The notes beneath the pieces were generated by a model that was not told the origin of the DNA, ran no database searches, and was given only the letters and a program-made list of their open reading frames with translations. DNA of 64,000 nt from positions 1 to 64,000 of the forward strand of contig JAVTVY010018942.1 of the NCBI GenBank assembly GCA_036873755.1, written 5' to 3'. Within the stretch, counting starts at the first letter, position 1. Every line of letters starts with the position of its first letter. The translations under genes and the position numbers were made by a program. This document shows, in pieces, positions 1 through 9,178 of this stretch. This stretch comes from Hanleya hanleyi (lineage: Eukaryota > Mollusca > Polyplacophora > Lepidopleurida > Hanleyidae).

Positions 1-2690
1 CGAGAACTACAAGATGACACCTCAAACGATCCATGCGGACCAGGGTTCGTCCCTGTCTACCTCCAACACCTTCCTTAATCTAAAACACTGATGACGTCAC
101 CAATGACGTAATAGATAACATGGGCATCCATCAGGTCTACACCTCGAGAGTTTCACTTTGATACCCCTCACGACGCATCCGGACCAACGATGGTCCATCT
201 CTGCACCAAATACCTTCCTTCACTGCCCTAAAATGCCTAGTTTAGCTAGTACTCCTACTGATGACATCATCAATGACGTCACAGATGACGTGAACATTCC
301 TCAAATCGTGGTCTCCACCCCAAAGGCTACAAGATGACACCCCACAGGACGCATTCGGACCAAGGATGGTTCATCTCTACAACAAATACCTTCTTTCAAT
401 GCCCCAAGATGCCCACTTTGGCTACTGCTCCTACTGATGACGTCACAGATGACGCCACAGATGCTGTGGACATACCTTTAATCGGGGTCTACTCCCCGAG
501 AGCTACAAAATGACACCTCTCACGACACATTCGGACCAATAGTGGTCCATCTCTACCCCAAACACATCCCCACGCACGCCTGAAATAACCACTTTACTTA
601 CTACATGCGCAGATTGACGCGACTTGCAATAAAAAAGAGATCATTCTGACTCTACCCCACAAAAGCTTCACTTTCACACCTCCCACCACCCCACTCGGAC
701 CAATAGTGGGCCATCTCTACCCCAAACACACCCCCACGCACCCCAAAATGCCTGCTTTCTATACTACGGCCAGACTGCGCATGCGCAGAACATTGAAAAC
801 GGACGACACATTAGCCCAGTCGCATGCTCTTCCAAGAGAGCTTCAAAATAAGAGCTCATACGACACCATCGGACCACAAAGGGCTCACCTAGACCCCAAA
901 ATGTCCGCCCAGCGCTATTTACCCACTACGCATGCGCACAGTGACTTTTTAAAAAAACTTCACCGCTCATCTTCGGGACCCTACCCATCGTATTCTACGT
1001 GTTGAGACTTGAAAAACAAGATCCCACAACCCATATCACAGTGAACATGTGTGACTTGCCCAGTATGGACCTCCCCACTGAGCCAGTAGGCCTATGGCCT
1101 ATCAAGACATCGGTGAACTTTTCGAAAAATTTCACCGCTTAGCTTCGGGACCCCACCCATCGTGTTTTACGTTGTGAGACGTGAAAAACAAGATCCCTCA
1201 ACCCATATCGCAATGAACTTGCGTGAATTGTCCAGTATGGACCTCTCCACTGAGCCAGGAGGCCTCTAGGTCTATTCAGACCTCCGTGAACTTTTCGAAA
1301 AATTTGACCGCTTAGCTCCGAGACCTTTTCCATCGTGTTTTACGTGGTGAGACGAAGAAAACAAGACCTCACAACCCATAGTAAAATCCACAAAAAAATG
1401 ACCACCCCCATACCCTATACAGACATTTTCCCGTATAGATGCAAATGTGCGAATCAGGTCCCTACTGTAGAGGTAAAGTCCGTGTTTCGCATTTTATATT
1501 TTCGGACACGAATCCTCATTTTACATACACCCACCCATGACTTGATAGCCAGTCCCCGATAAGACGGGGGACCGATATTAGCCCTTGTTGGACATGGTTG
1601 ATAGGAGTTTCCACTATTTTAGGGATAAAGTCCGTGTTCCGCTATTTATATTTTCGGGACAAATCCTAATTTTGCATGCACCCACATATGACTTGATGGC
1701 CCTGGAGGAGCGCTTTCGCTTTTTATATTTTCGGGGACAAATCCTCAATTTACATGCACCCACTCTCCCACCCTACCTCTGTCGGCAGGCCTCGATAATC
1801 CGGGAGACCGATATTAGACCTTTTGGACCTGGTTGATAGGGGTTTTCCCTATTTTAGGGGTAAAGTCCGTGTTTCGCTTTTTATATGTTCAAACTCGAAT
1901 CTACTTTTACATACACCCATCCTTGGCCTTTGAGAGCAAATTGATACCCTTGACCTTTGAGAGGAAATTGATACCCCTTGATCGCAAATTGGTGTAAAGG
2001 CAGCTACGGCTCCATGGGGTCTAATGTAGGGGCAGATAACTCTTGCTGGGCTATCACGTGACCGGAAGTGACCTTTTGACCCGGATGTGACCTGTGACCC
2101 GGATGTCACGTGACCGGATGTGACGTCATAGAGACGTCAATTTGATAAGTAGTAAAAGGGCATCTGGTCTAGGATTTAGGGGCAGATAAATCTGTTGGAA
2201 CAATTCCTGGTTATCTCCCCTTATTCGTACCGGAAGTGACCTTTGCCCTGGATGTGACCTGTGACCCGAATGTCACGTGACCAGATGTGACGTCATAGTG
2301 ACATCAATTTGATAAGTAGTAAAAGGGCAGCCGGAGGCCGATTGCTGGTCTAGGATTTAGGGGGAGATAACTCTAAATCGGCCTCCATATCACCTTTATA
2401 TACTGCTCACGAATACATCGTGACGTCTCCCTGTGTAATTGAGCTCCGGTACATGAAGCAAGCATAGTGCAGTTTTATATGGAGAGAACTGCAAAGTTAT
2501 TTCAAACGTGATGTTTTATCAATATCACGACGTAAAGCTATTCATTGTGTAGAGTTCAGTTTGTTATAGAAGCTGCAAAAAAGAAAATTGATACAGAGGT
2601 AACTATTTATTTTTGACAAGCTCCAGAGTAGACGACTTATTAAAATTGACAGACTTTAGTAACGGCCAGTAGAAGAGGCTAGTCACCAGC
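1..2690 (+). mobile_element. Composite foldback-type repeat, plus-oriented copy
   Basis: This stretch is built of short tandem modules rather than genes. From 1 to about 1000 a unit of roughly 170 bp recurs, each with a GGACCAA..GGTCC dyad (near 36, 183, 356, 533, 696, 872) and several with TGACGTCA (92-99, 274-281, 438-445). Positions 1000-1420 repeat a module ending in GTGAGACG and AAAACAAGA. Positions 1480-1900 repeat a module with TTTTTATATTTTCGGGACAA. Positions 2040-2330 hold a duplicated CACGTG/GACGTC segment, and 2400-2690 is a terminal segment ending AACGGCCAGTAGAAGAGG. The same modules in the same order occur inverted at 30507-33450 and partly in 13249-16500. Open frames here have no protein character. 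The left edge lies outside the window, and no transposase is visible. Confidence 0.75.
2040..2330. promoter_or_regulatory. Duplicated cluster of E-box, CRE and ETS-like sites inside the repeat
   Basis: Two copies of a ~110 bp segment each contain GTCACGTGAC (2105-2114 and 2272-2281), TGACGTCA (2121-2128 and 2288-2295), CCGGAAGTGACC and repeated GGATGTGACC. These match textbook E-box/CLEAR, CRE and ETS cores. The inverted copy at 30870-31140 preserves them. Binding or activity is inference only; the cores could simply be part of the element's sequence. Confidence 0.3.
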
Positions 2691-3395
2691 AACCCATTCA
2701 GGCGGAGGTCCGTTCGCGTGGAAGATAGGGCCCTGGAGTCAAGATGCAACGTAAGCTGCTCGGATTTCTTTTCTCGTTTATAATTATTACGCGTGGATGA
2801 CGATAGCTGTCTGAAGCACAGTTATGCCGAGCTCGAGGCTACAACATTAATATTGATGAAGTGGGCCCATTAAAGTGGAATGTTGTTTTGGCAAAAATTT
2901 GTAAACAAGTAAAAGAAGTTGTATCACATTATAGGGCAATGTGTGTAATTTCCTGATTGAGAGGCTGCACGAGAATGTAAACAGAAATACCACTGGGTTT
3001 CAAATGACGTCACATTGGCCTAATGCTATCGATATCGGTCTTAGTCGATATGCTCATAGACAAAACCATGCCAACCACGAACAGTTATTTACCTTTTACC
3101 TGAGGAATATAATGCGAAAAAATCAAAGGAAAGCATTAAAACGACGCGCAATTTGCAGGACCATCAGCGGCGTCGACTTTGGTATAACCATTCCCATTTG
3201 CACAAAAGAGTATGTACGTAGTCCCAAAACAATTTCGCCCGGAAACATTTATATTCTACAATAGCTGTTGCCGAGGTACCCAACCCACTTCAATAGAAAT
3301 TAATGAGAAAATTTAAAAAAAATCGCATGTCTTTTTTTCAATATAAAGAAATATACATTTATGATCACCATTGTTTGTTTCTGTCTGCGGTCACA
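2691..3395. other. No recognisable gene
   Basis: AT-rich sequence between the foldback repeat and the next dispersed repeat. A 107-codon open frame spans 2941-3264, but it begins with GTG and has no recognisable motif or paralogue in the window. I treat it as chance. Confidence 0.5.
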
Positions 3396-3640
3396 AAGTT
3401 CATCATTTCCCAACAGATGACTAGAATGGGCTATAATCGCTGTGAGATATTCGTATCTATAACTGCTCAAGCCGGTACCAGGGGCCGCGTGGTCATGTCA
3501 TTCAGAATGTCCACATGAACAGCTACAATAAGAAAAGCGGCTGCGATACAAATCATCACAGCGATAACTTTGGTCTAGCTGTATTATCCATTTGCTCCAG
3601 TGTCTTCAATTTTTGTGAAATCAGGGATCGCATCAATAGG
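3396..3640 (+). repeat. Dispersed repeat X, plus-oriented fragment
   Basis: This contains the landmarks of a family seen five times in the window: CCCAACAGATGACT, then GCTCAAGCCGGTACCAGG, then GTCCACATGAACAGCTACAA. Related copies lie at 5038-5651 (minus), 41400-42420 (minus) and tandemly at 62622-64000 (minus). Together with 5038-5651 it forms an inverted pair around the 4023-4667 gene. Whether it derives from a gene is unclear. Confidence 0.55.
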
Positions 3641-3781
3641 AAAATATTTAGAATTGCTCAAAGCCCAATCGTTCTAACTGGATTTTATATATAAAATATG
3701 ATGTGCCCACATATAAGAGAAAAAAGATGTGCTGTTTATTAACACCGGCATGTTGTGGTGGTCACGGTTGGCTAACGGAAA

Positions 3782-3790
3782 TATATAAAG
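3782..3790 (+). promoter_or_regulatory. Candidate TATA box for the 4023-4667 gene
   Basis: TATATAAAG followed by CCTTACATG. The related gene at 22438 has CCTATAAAAGCC in a comparable role. The distance to the ATG is 232 bp, which suggests a long leader or a small leader intron: a donor-like GGTGAGTGG lies near 3891 and acceptor-like CTGCGCAG and TTTCTCAG lie near 3985-4000. Confidence 0.4.
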
Positions 3791-4022
3791 CCTTACATGC
3801 CCCCCATACTCAGTTTACGAATAATAACGCGACACGTACTGTGTACATGTTATGTCATCATGCATATCAGCAGCCTTTGTTCACATAAATCGGTGAGTGG
3901 CAAACGAGGAAAACGTAGTATTATTATTATACAGTTATACGCTTGGGGAATTCAAACACACATCTTGACGTATTTTGAGCGTACCTGCGCAGTTTTCTCA
4001 GTTGAGTAGACACAGAAATAGG

Positions 4023-4667
4023 ATGGAGCGTGTCATCTTGCGCGTTGCGATGCTGTTGATTATGGCGATTGTGGAATACGGCACCGTGCATGGAGTTTGT
4101 CCACGGACCCAACAACACGAAGGTCAAATTATCCGAAACTGTATCAATCCGTTGTTCAGCGCATTTAGTTTAGTTAGTGGTGCTGTATCTCCAGAAGACC
4201 TTGAAAACTCCTGCAATGGGTCAGTTTCGGCTGCGGTGGACTGTTTGCAGAAAGTATTTGACGATTGTACACAAGAAAATGCAACGTCTACTGAGACTAT
4301 GCTACTGATTTCCCACATTGACCTGCAAGCCTATAGAAATTCTTTAAAGTACGTTTGTGAGCATGCGGACGTGGTGAATACTACCACAATATGTGTCGAT
4401 CGACAGATATTCTATGTGCAGTTTTGTTTGGCGATTCTTTATGCTCAACACGACAGAAAGCTACAGTCGCTTCAAGTACAGGATCAATCCAAGGGAATAA
4501 AATGGGGAACAGACGCCACAATCAAAGCACTCTGTTCTTTAAGTGACGGAAGCATCGGTTGTCTTCAGCCGATAAGGCGTGAATGCGGTGACGATATTGC
4601 GGATGTTTATAGGTCCATTGTTCTAGCATCTAGAGCACCTGGATGTACCAAGAACATCCCCTCCTGA
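4023..4667 (+). CDS. Secreted single-domain 12-cysteine protein (214 aa)
   Basis: Intronless coding sequence starting at the ATG of MERVILRVAMLLIM. A longer open frame exists upstream, but this Met begins a clear signal peptide (hydrophobic residues ~5-22) that aligns with the MERTVRYTGLLVMM start of the larger paralogue at 22438. After the signal peptide a domain of about 190 residues carries 12 cysteines at the same positions as each unit of that paralogue. Shared stretches include VDCL, FDDC, LKYVC, TIKALCSL and a C-terminal ECG..PGC. It ends GCTKNIPS without linker, repeat or membrane tail, so it is predicted to be soluble and secreted. The even cysteine count suggests six disulfides (inference). 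The spacing faintly recalls nematode T20D4.11-like (DUF19) domains, but I cannot establish homology. Function unknown. Confidence 0.8.
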   Translation: MERVILRVAMLLIMAIVEYGTVHGVCPRTQQHEGQIIRNCINPLFSAFSLVSGAVSPEDLENSCNGSVSAAVDCLQKVFDDCTQENATSTETMLLISHIDLQAYRNSLKYVCEHADVVNTTTICVDRQIFYVQFCLAILYAQHDRKLQSLQVQDQSKGIKWGTDATIKALCSLSDGSIGCLQPIRRECGDDIADVYRSIVLASRAPGCTKNIPS

Positions 4668-5037
4668 ACGGACTGAGCACGACTCGGGGATTACAGAGAG
4701 ATGATGTGCTCTCAACCTGCAATCTCATGGCGTGGCAGTGCAGGGTGACATTAAACTGTTGACAACAGTTGGTATTTTCCTAATAGTTTATTAACAATGC
4801 CTGAAAGAACGCAGCGCTTACTGAAGTTAAATAAGTGTTCTGTTTTTCCTTGTTTCGTAAATTAGCGGCTTAGATACACACTGTCAGATACATGCACCAC
4901 ACACGCCCTAAAACATATGTTGGTGTGTAAACCTATACTACCTGGAGGTATATTTACACATTTGTGCTATACAACAAGGTAGCCATATGTAACATTAACG
5001 AACAACTCAATGGCATCATTAGTTATTGAACACAACA
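4668..5037. other. 3' flank, no gene seen
   Basis: AT-rich sequence downstream of the single-domain gene, presumably including its 3' UTR. I see no canonical AATAAA immediately after the stop and no other feature. Confidence 0.4.
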
Positions 5038-5651
5038 TTAAAAGCGTGGTGGAATAACGATGCCGACGTCCTGACAAAAAGTCATCTGACCCAACAGACA
5101 AATATACTGACTGCATATTTCATAAAACATCAGCAGAAGCAAAAGTGATCCCTGTGAAGATTTGCATTCCAGCCACGCTTTTATTGCAGTTGTTCGTGTG
5201 GACATATTGACTGAAATGACCGCACGACCCTTAGTACCGGCTTGAGCGGTATTAGATGCAAATAGTTCAAAGCGATGATGTAATAGCCCTATCAAGTCAT
5301 CTGTTGGAAAATCATGAACTGCCTGACCGCCAGATAGTTAAAAACGGCCCAAACCAGGAAATATGTATCGAATGCAAGTTCGTATTTAGATCGATGGAAC
5401 AAATACCTGTGCGGTACGATGCCGACCAGCGCTTCATTCGGCACCAGATTTAGAAGTCGCAAAACGGCAGTCACAATGATTGGTAAACGGTCTAATCCAT
5501 TGGACATATAACGCATGAGAAAAACTACTGTTAGAACTCCGAGAATCTTTCTGGTGTCGCCAATCTTGGCGTCAAATGGATATACATGGGAATTACAGAG
5601 TCGATACATGCCTCTTATCCCGGACATAGCTCTCCTGCCATGGCTGAACAT
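5038..5651 (-). pseudogene. Repeat X, longest copy, with hydrophobic open frames
   Basis: On the minus strand an uninterrupted 119-codon frame (5292-5651) has several hydrophobic stretches, such as ILGVLTVVFL and YFLVWAVFNYLAV. It ends at ACTTGA just after CCAACAGATGA. A second frame (5038-5295) overlaps in another phase and contains LLLLLMFYEICSQYICLL. The nucleotide landmarks match the fragments at 3396-3640, 41400-42420 and the tandem array at 62622-64000. It could be an exon relic of a multi-pass membrane protein family that spread as a repeat, or a repeat with chance frames. I recognise no family. It also carries the empty site (AAGTGATCCCTGTGAAG, near 5140) corresponding to the palindrome insertion at 41488. 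Confidence 0.35.
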
Positions 5652-6118
5652 ACAAACCGGTTCATACTCAAAGGACCGTGTCGTCTTGATGAGTTGCCTT
5701 GTGATGTATGAATTGCAAAGTGAGGTACGTCATTAAAAAGAACCTGTACCACTTCGTATGCGATGAACATTAACGACGTGTATATGTATCACTTCATTTA
5801 TGGATGGGCGTATTACAATACCCACACATAATATTTGTACTGCTATGTATTGAACATATCAGCTTAACCTTTCTTATAATTAACTTAATCGTTGTTTCTG
5901 CATCCATACCACAGTGGTAGCCATCATCTGTTAAAGACTGCTCGTGCATGGACGTCATAGAGTTAAAGATTTTCTTCGCCTAGGTTAAAACTATCGTTCC
6001 TGTAACTGTTGAACCTATTGTAGTAAAAGGCAAATGCGATATTTCAAGTTCCGTTCATAGACTTTGAGAGATTTGGCTTATACAATTTAGGTGGAGTTGC
6101 GTACATTTATTCTTTCTG
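5652..6118. other. No recognisable gene
   Basis: AT-rich sequence with no supported coding frame or repeat identified by eye. Confidence 0.4.
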
Positions 6119-6245
6119 GTTTGAGTGAGTTAGGGTTTAACTTCGCATTCAGCAATATTTCGACCATATAGCGACGATATAACTAACTACGATATGATTA
6201 GCTGAACATGTGTGACTATCCATGTACAGCCATCATGTATTTTCC
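6119..6245 (-). mobile_element. SINE-like repeat, minus-oriented copy
   Basis: Read on the minus strand it runs from GATGGCTGTACATGGATAGT through TATATCGTCGCTATATGG to a tail of AACCCTAACTCACTCA. The plus-oriented copy at 28525-28650 shares the whole length. The tail with GTTAAACCCTAACTCACTC resembles short retroposons common in gastropods (from memory). No A and B boxes were identified with confidence. Confidence 0.55.
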
Positions 6246-6720
6246 CCTCGTGGCAACAGACATGGTACAAAACGTTATTCTTTATGACAATAACACTGTA
6301 CACCATTATAGGCAAGCGGCACAGTCCCAAACGAAGGTTTATTTTTCGAGTTGAGGTACTATATGTCCCAAAATTGACGTTAACATCAGAACATCATGTT
6401 TGATCCACTAATCATTATGTTTCTGTGAGTTCACATTTTTCAATTTTGGTTTGCGAGCAGTATTCCATATAATCCAATTTTGAAGTAATTTTGCAGAAAG
6501 TTGTTCATAAAATGATTATGTTTTGTAAACCAGACATATTTTCCAGCACCTATAATGTATGTTATACAATATGTCTTTCGATTTATATGAAATACAACCC
6601 ACATCACAAAATATTGCAGTTGTTTGTGTATTTTGAACATTTTTTCTATATGATTCCATTTACGATATTGTCACATTACTGTGCAAGATAGCAAAATCGC
6701 CAAACCACCCAATGTGCACA
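6246..6720. other. AT-rich interval, no gene seen
   Basis: Short overlapping frames on both strands are typical of AT-rich noise. No motif or repeat recognised. Confidence 0.4.
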
Positions 6721-6975
6721 ACCTATGTTATGGTAAGAATAGATCTCAGCCCCTCAGAGAGCTTGTCGTAAGAGGCGACTGACTGTGACACGCGTGGGGT
6801 TCCCGAGTGTGAAAAGGAATAGGACCCCACCCATTACTGGAACAGGTTGTCCATGGACAACATATATTGCTGTGAGTTGTCCAGGAACAACTGATACTAT
6901 AGTAGTATAGGTTGCCCATGATCAACTACATCCGGGGATACGTTGTCAGACGATAGAACTGGTTATCCAGATTTT
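6721..6975 (+). repeat. SINE-head-like sequence followed by GTTGTCC palindromes
   Basis: GCTTGTCGTAAGAGGCGACT near 6760-6780 resembles a motif I associate with molluscan SINEs. It is followed by degenerate repeats around GTTGTCCATGGACAAC (6846-6861, a perfect 16-base palindrome), GTTGTCCAGGAACAAC and GTTGCCCATGATCAAC. Assignment is tentative. Confidence 0.3.
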
Positions 6976-7034
6976 ATCGCGATCATAACTACATGTAAGT
7001 CGTATTAACTCCATCTGGCCAGGGACCTGTTTTG

Positions 7035-7210
7035 GCCTGGGGGGGGGGGGCGAAATGTCCCCCCACCTCCCCCCGTAATTATTGTTCTTACCTGTTGAGC
7101 TAGGGGGCTGAAACTTACCACATTATACCCTTGAGTCAAGCTCTACCTTAAAAGCTAACTATATCTTGCAGAAAGTGTCGTTTTACTCAGCCTAGGAATA
7201 TATGATATAA
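7035..7210 (+). repeat. Homopolymer-bounded repeat, partial copy
   Basis: A run of about 12 G, then a C-rich stretch, CCCCGTAATTATT, CTTACC and TTGAGCTAGGGGGCTGAAAC. The longest relatives are at 37539-38078 and 43163-43675. Only the first part of the unit is present, ending near GCAGAAAGTGTCG. Confidence 0.6.
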
Positions 7211-7643
7211 GGAGGGGTCGGGAACACGGCCTTCCTACCCCGGCAGTGATTAACACCAAATGCTCAAATGACTTGGTCATTAGGGTTAATTAGCAGTTTT
7301 GATGTTTCAATATGTAAAATTAGTCTGAGAACAAGCAGATTCGGATTCATCACCCTCGGATTAACCTGAAACAACCAGCTTGCAATACAAAATGCCGCAA
7401 CATCTATACCTTCAGTGTATATTTCAAAATCATAATTGTGTTAGTTTGCCTCCACCGTATTATGCAACAAAACCACTGTTGACTGTGATCGAAAGAAACT
7501 GGTACACCAAACATATTTGCAAAATAGAACTAAACAATAGGATAATTAAAATATATGTAACAAAAATAAAACATCAAAATACAATGTCCACCTGGCGGCA
7601 TTAATCCACAAATGATCCGTCAAATGTACCGTAATAAAAAATA
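7211..7643. other. No recognisable gene
   Basis: Contains a 74-codon frame (7380-7604) that starts at a non-ATG codon and has no motif. Nothing else is evident. Confidence 0.4.
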
Positions 7644-7760
7644 ATGTGGCGCGGATGGGATTCGAACCCACAACTTACTGGAACCCCGCTCCTCCATATT
7701 CTTCATTTCCAGTTCTGTCGCTGGCAGAACCATCGAGCCCTGAGCAGCCATGTTTGTTTA
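7644..7760 (-). other. tRNA-like 3' half, probable tRNA-derived SINE fragment
   Basis: On the minus strand GTGGGTTCGAATCCCATCC is followed by GCGCCACA, which is a T-arm with B-box (GGTTCGAATCC) and the 3' side of an acceptor stem. About 100 nt upstream no matching 5' acceptor strand or convincing D-arm is found, so an intact tRNA is not supported. The plus-strand frame through it reads GWDSNPQ, a well-known artefact of antisense T-arm sequence. A tRNA-derived SINE remnant or decayed tRNA is the likely explanation. Confidence 0.4.
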
Positions 7761-8142
7761 CATCATGACATTGCAACCTGCAGTCATCTAGGTCAGTCAG
7801 TGCAGTTTTATATTGTATTTTTATTGTACAACTATATGTCCCGCATTGAGGGTATATTACACGCACCACTTGTTTTACACAATGGCCAGGTTACAACAAC
7901 AAATGTTTTTAATAATTTTACTGAATTTCTGCTGAATATCTGTACATAGCGTGACTGCAGAATATAATATAACTGATTAGCCGAAGAAATAGTTCAAATA
8001 TAATATGGATTCGTCTGCTGTAATCTGCGTGAATAACAAGTGACAGATCCGACATTCGATACTGACCTGTCGTCCATAAAAGAAGGTTGGTCTATATTGT
8101 GATTGGGTCATCCTTATTTAGCTCTCTATCCCTCTTTTCGTG
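7761..8142. other. No recognisable gene
   Basis: No coding frame, RNA or repeat could be supported. Confidence 0.4.
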
Positions 8143-8200
8143 CAGACACAGACACAGACACAGACAGACACAGACACAGGCACAGACATACAGATGCAGA
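8143..8200. repeat. CAGACA microsatellite
   Basis: Imperfect tandem CAGACA hexamers decaying to CAGGCACAGACATACAGATG. Frames through it on both strands encode only low-complexity peptides. Confidence 0.85.
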
Positions 8201-9068
8201 CATGTGATTACAAGCGTCTAGTCCGTCATTCACAATCCAGCCGTCGTCCATTAGAGAATATCCGCGCCCATAATCCAAAGACCTATTCCATTTTCCACAT
8301 AACAGTATTAGCACCAAATTCAAAAAGACAATCATAGTATACATAAACATAGGCTTGTTTCCTGCAAGAGAGAAGCGGTCAACAGTTTTCAATGATGCCG
8401 GCAAGACATCATGATGTTCCAAAAATATCAAATCCGTATCGCTGATCAGTATTCTTAATCCATAATATTCGTTATAGAGTCGTCATCTAAAAAAAAAGAT
8501 GTATCTCAGTCACGCTTTGATTGTGACTGTTCATATGAGTACCATGAGGATCTTGAAGTTGAGCTATTCAATATTACCACTGATCAATGGAAAAAGTAAA
8601 ACTATATACTTTAAAGTTAGTGACTATAACAATTTGAGAGGATTAGGAAACTAAAAAATACACTGCGTCAAATCATTCTAATCGTCCATCACGCCCATTC
8701 TTCACTTTGGCTGAATATATCCTATGTGACAGTGTGAGAAAATCCAGTCAGAATTCAAGGGTGACTTAATTCGCGTGTGGCGAGTTCTCTCGCTTTCAAA
8801 ATTGTTTTTACTGGAATATTCATTCATACAACATGGGGAATGGATTCGCTGAACTACACCATTTAAATTAAATTTTGACGTAATTGCCAAAATCATGATC
8901 TGTGTTAATTTATACCATATATGGAAGGGAATATATTATAGAAAATTTGTAGAGGTAAATATATTTCAGGAAACCAACATTTGTTTAGAAAAAGCTGTTT
9001 ATATTCGACCCTGATAATAACAGCATCTTGAAGTATAATAGTGCATTTGTGCAAATCGTTTATTTTAA
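8201..9068. other. No recognisable gene
   Basis: AT-rich. Small frames on the minus strand (8702-8896 and 8905-9174) have no recognisable features. CAGCATCTTGAAGT near 9020 recurs near 45960 and marks the start of a related short repeat. Confidence 0.35.
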
Positions 9069-9178
9069 ACATATGAAGCCAGTCCAGAACCAAAACCGTG
9101 TTTGGGCAACAACAAACTATTGACACGGTCAGTATTTCGGCGTCAAGCTTATCTTGGTTCCCAACTGGCTTCATATGT
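9069..9178. repeat. Short stem-loop of the CATATGAAG repeat family
   Basis: CATATGAAGCCAGTCCAGAACC (quoted in part) on the left is matched in inverse by GGTTCCCAACTGGCTTCATATG on the right, giving a stem of about 25 bp around an ~60 bp loop. Related CATATGAAG segments occur at 39110-39295 and 46029-46090. Confidence 0.5.

Noticed and set aside
706..1005. Frame with HLYPKHTPTHP repeated at several places (also 14097-14354, 15084-15497 and 32130-32429)
   Set aside because: Conserved because it lies in the foldback arms; it starts at non-ATG codons, shows no domain, and other frames are equally open.
7644..7760. Functional tRNA gene
   Set aside because: Only the T-arm and the 3' acceptor side can be recognised; no pairing 5' acceptor strand or proper D-arm and anticodon arm.
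7644..7949. Frame reading GWDSNPQ, seemingly a conserved peptide
   Set aside because: It is the antisense of a tRNA T-arm, a known source of spurious database proteins.
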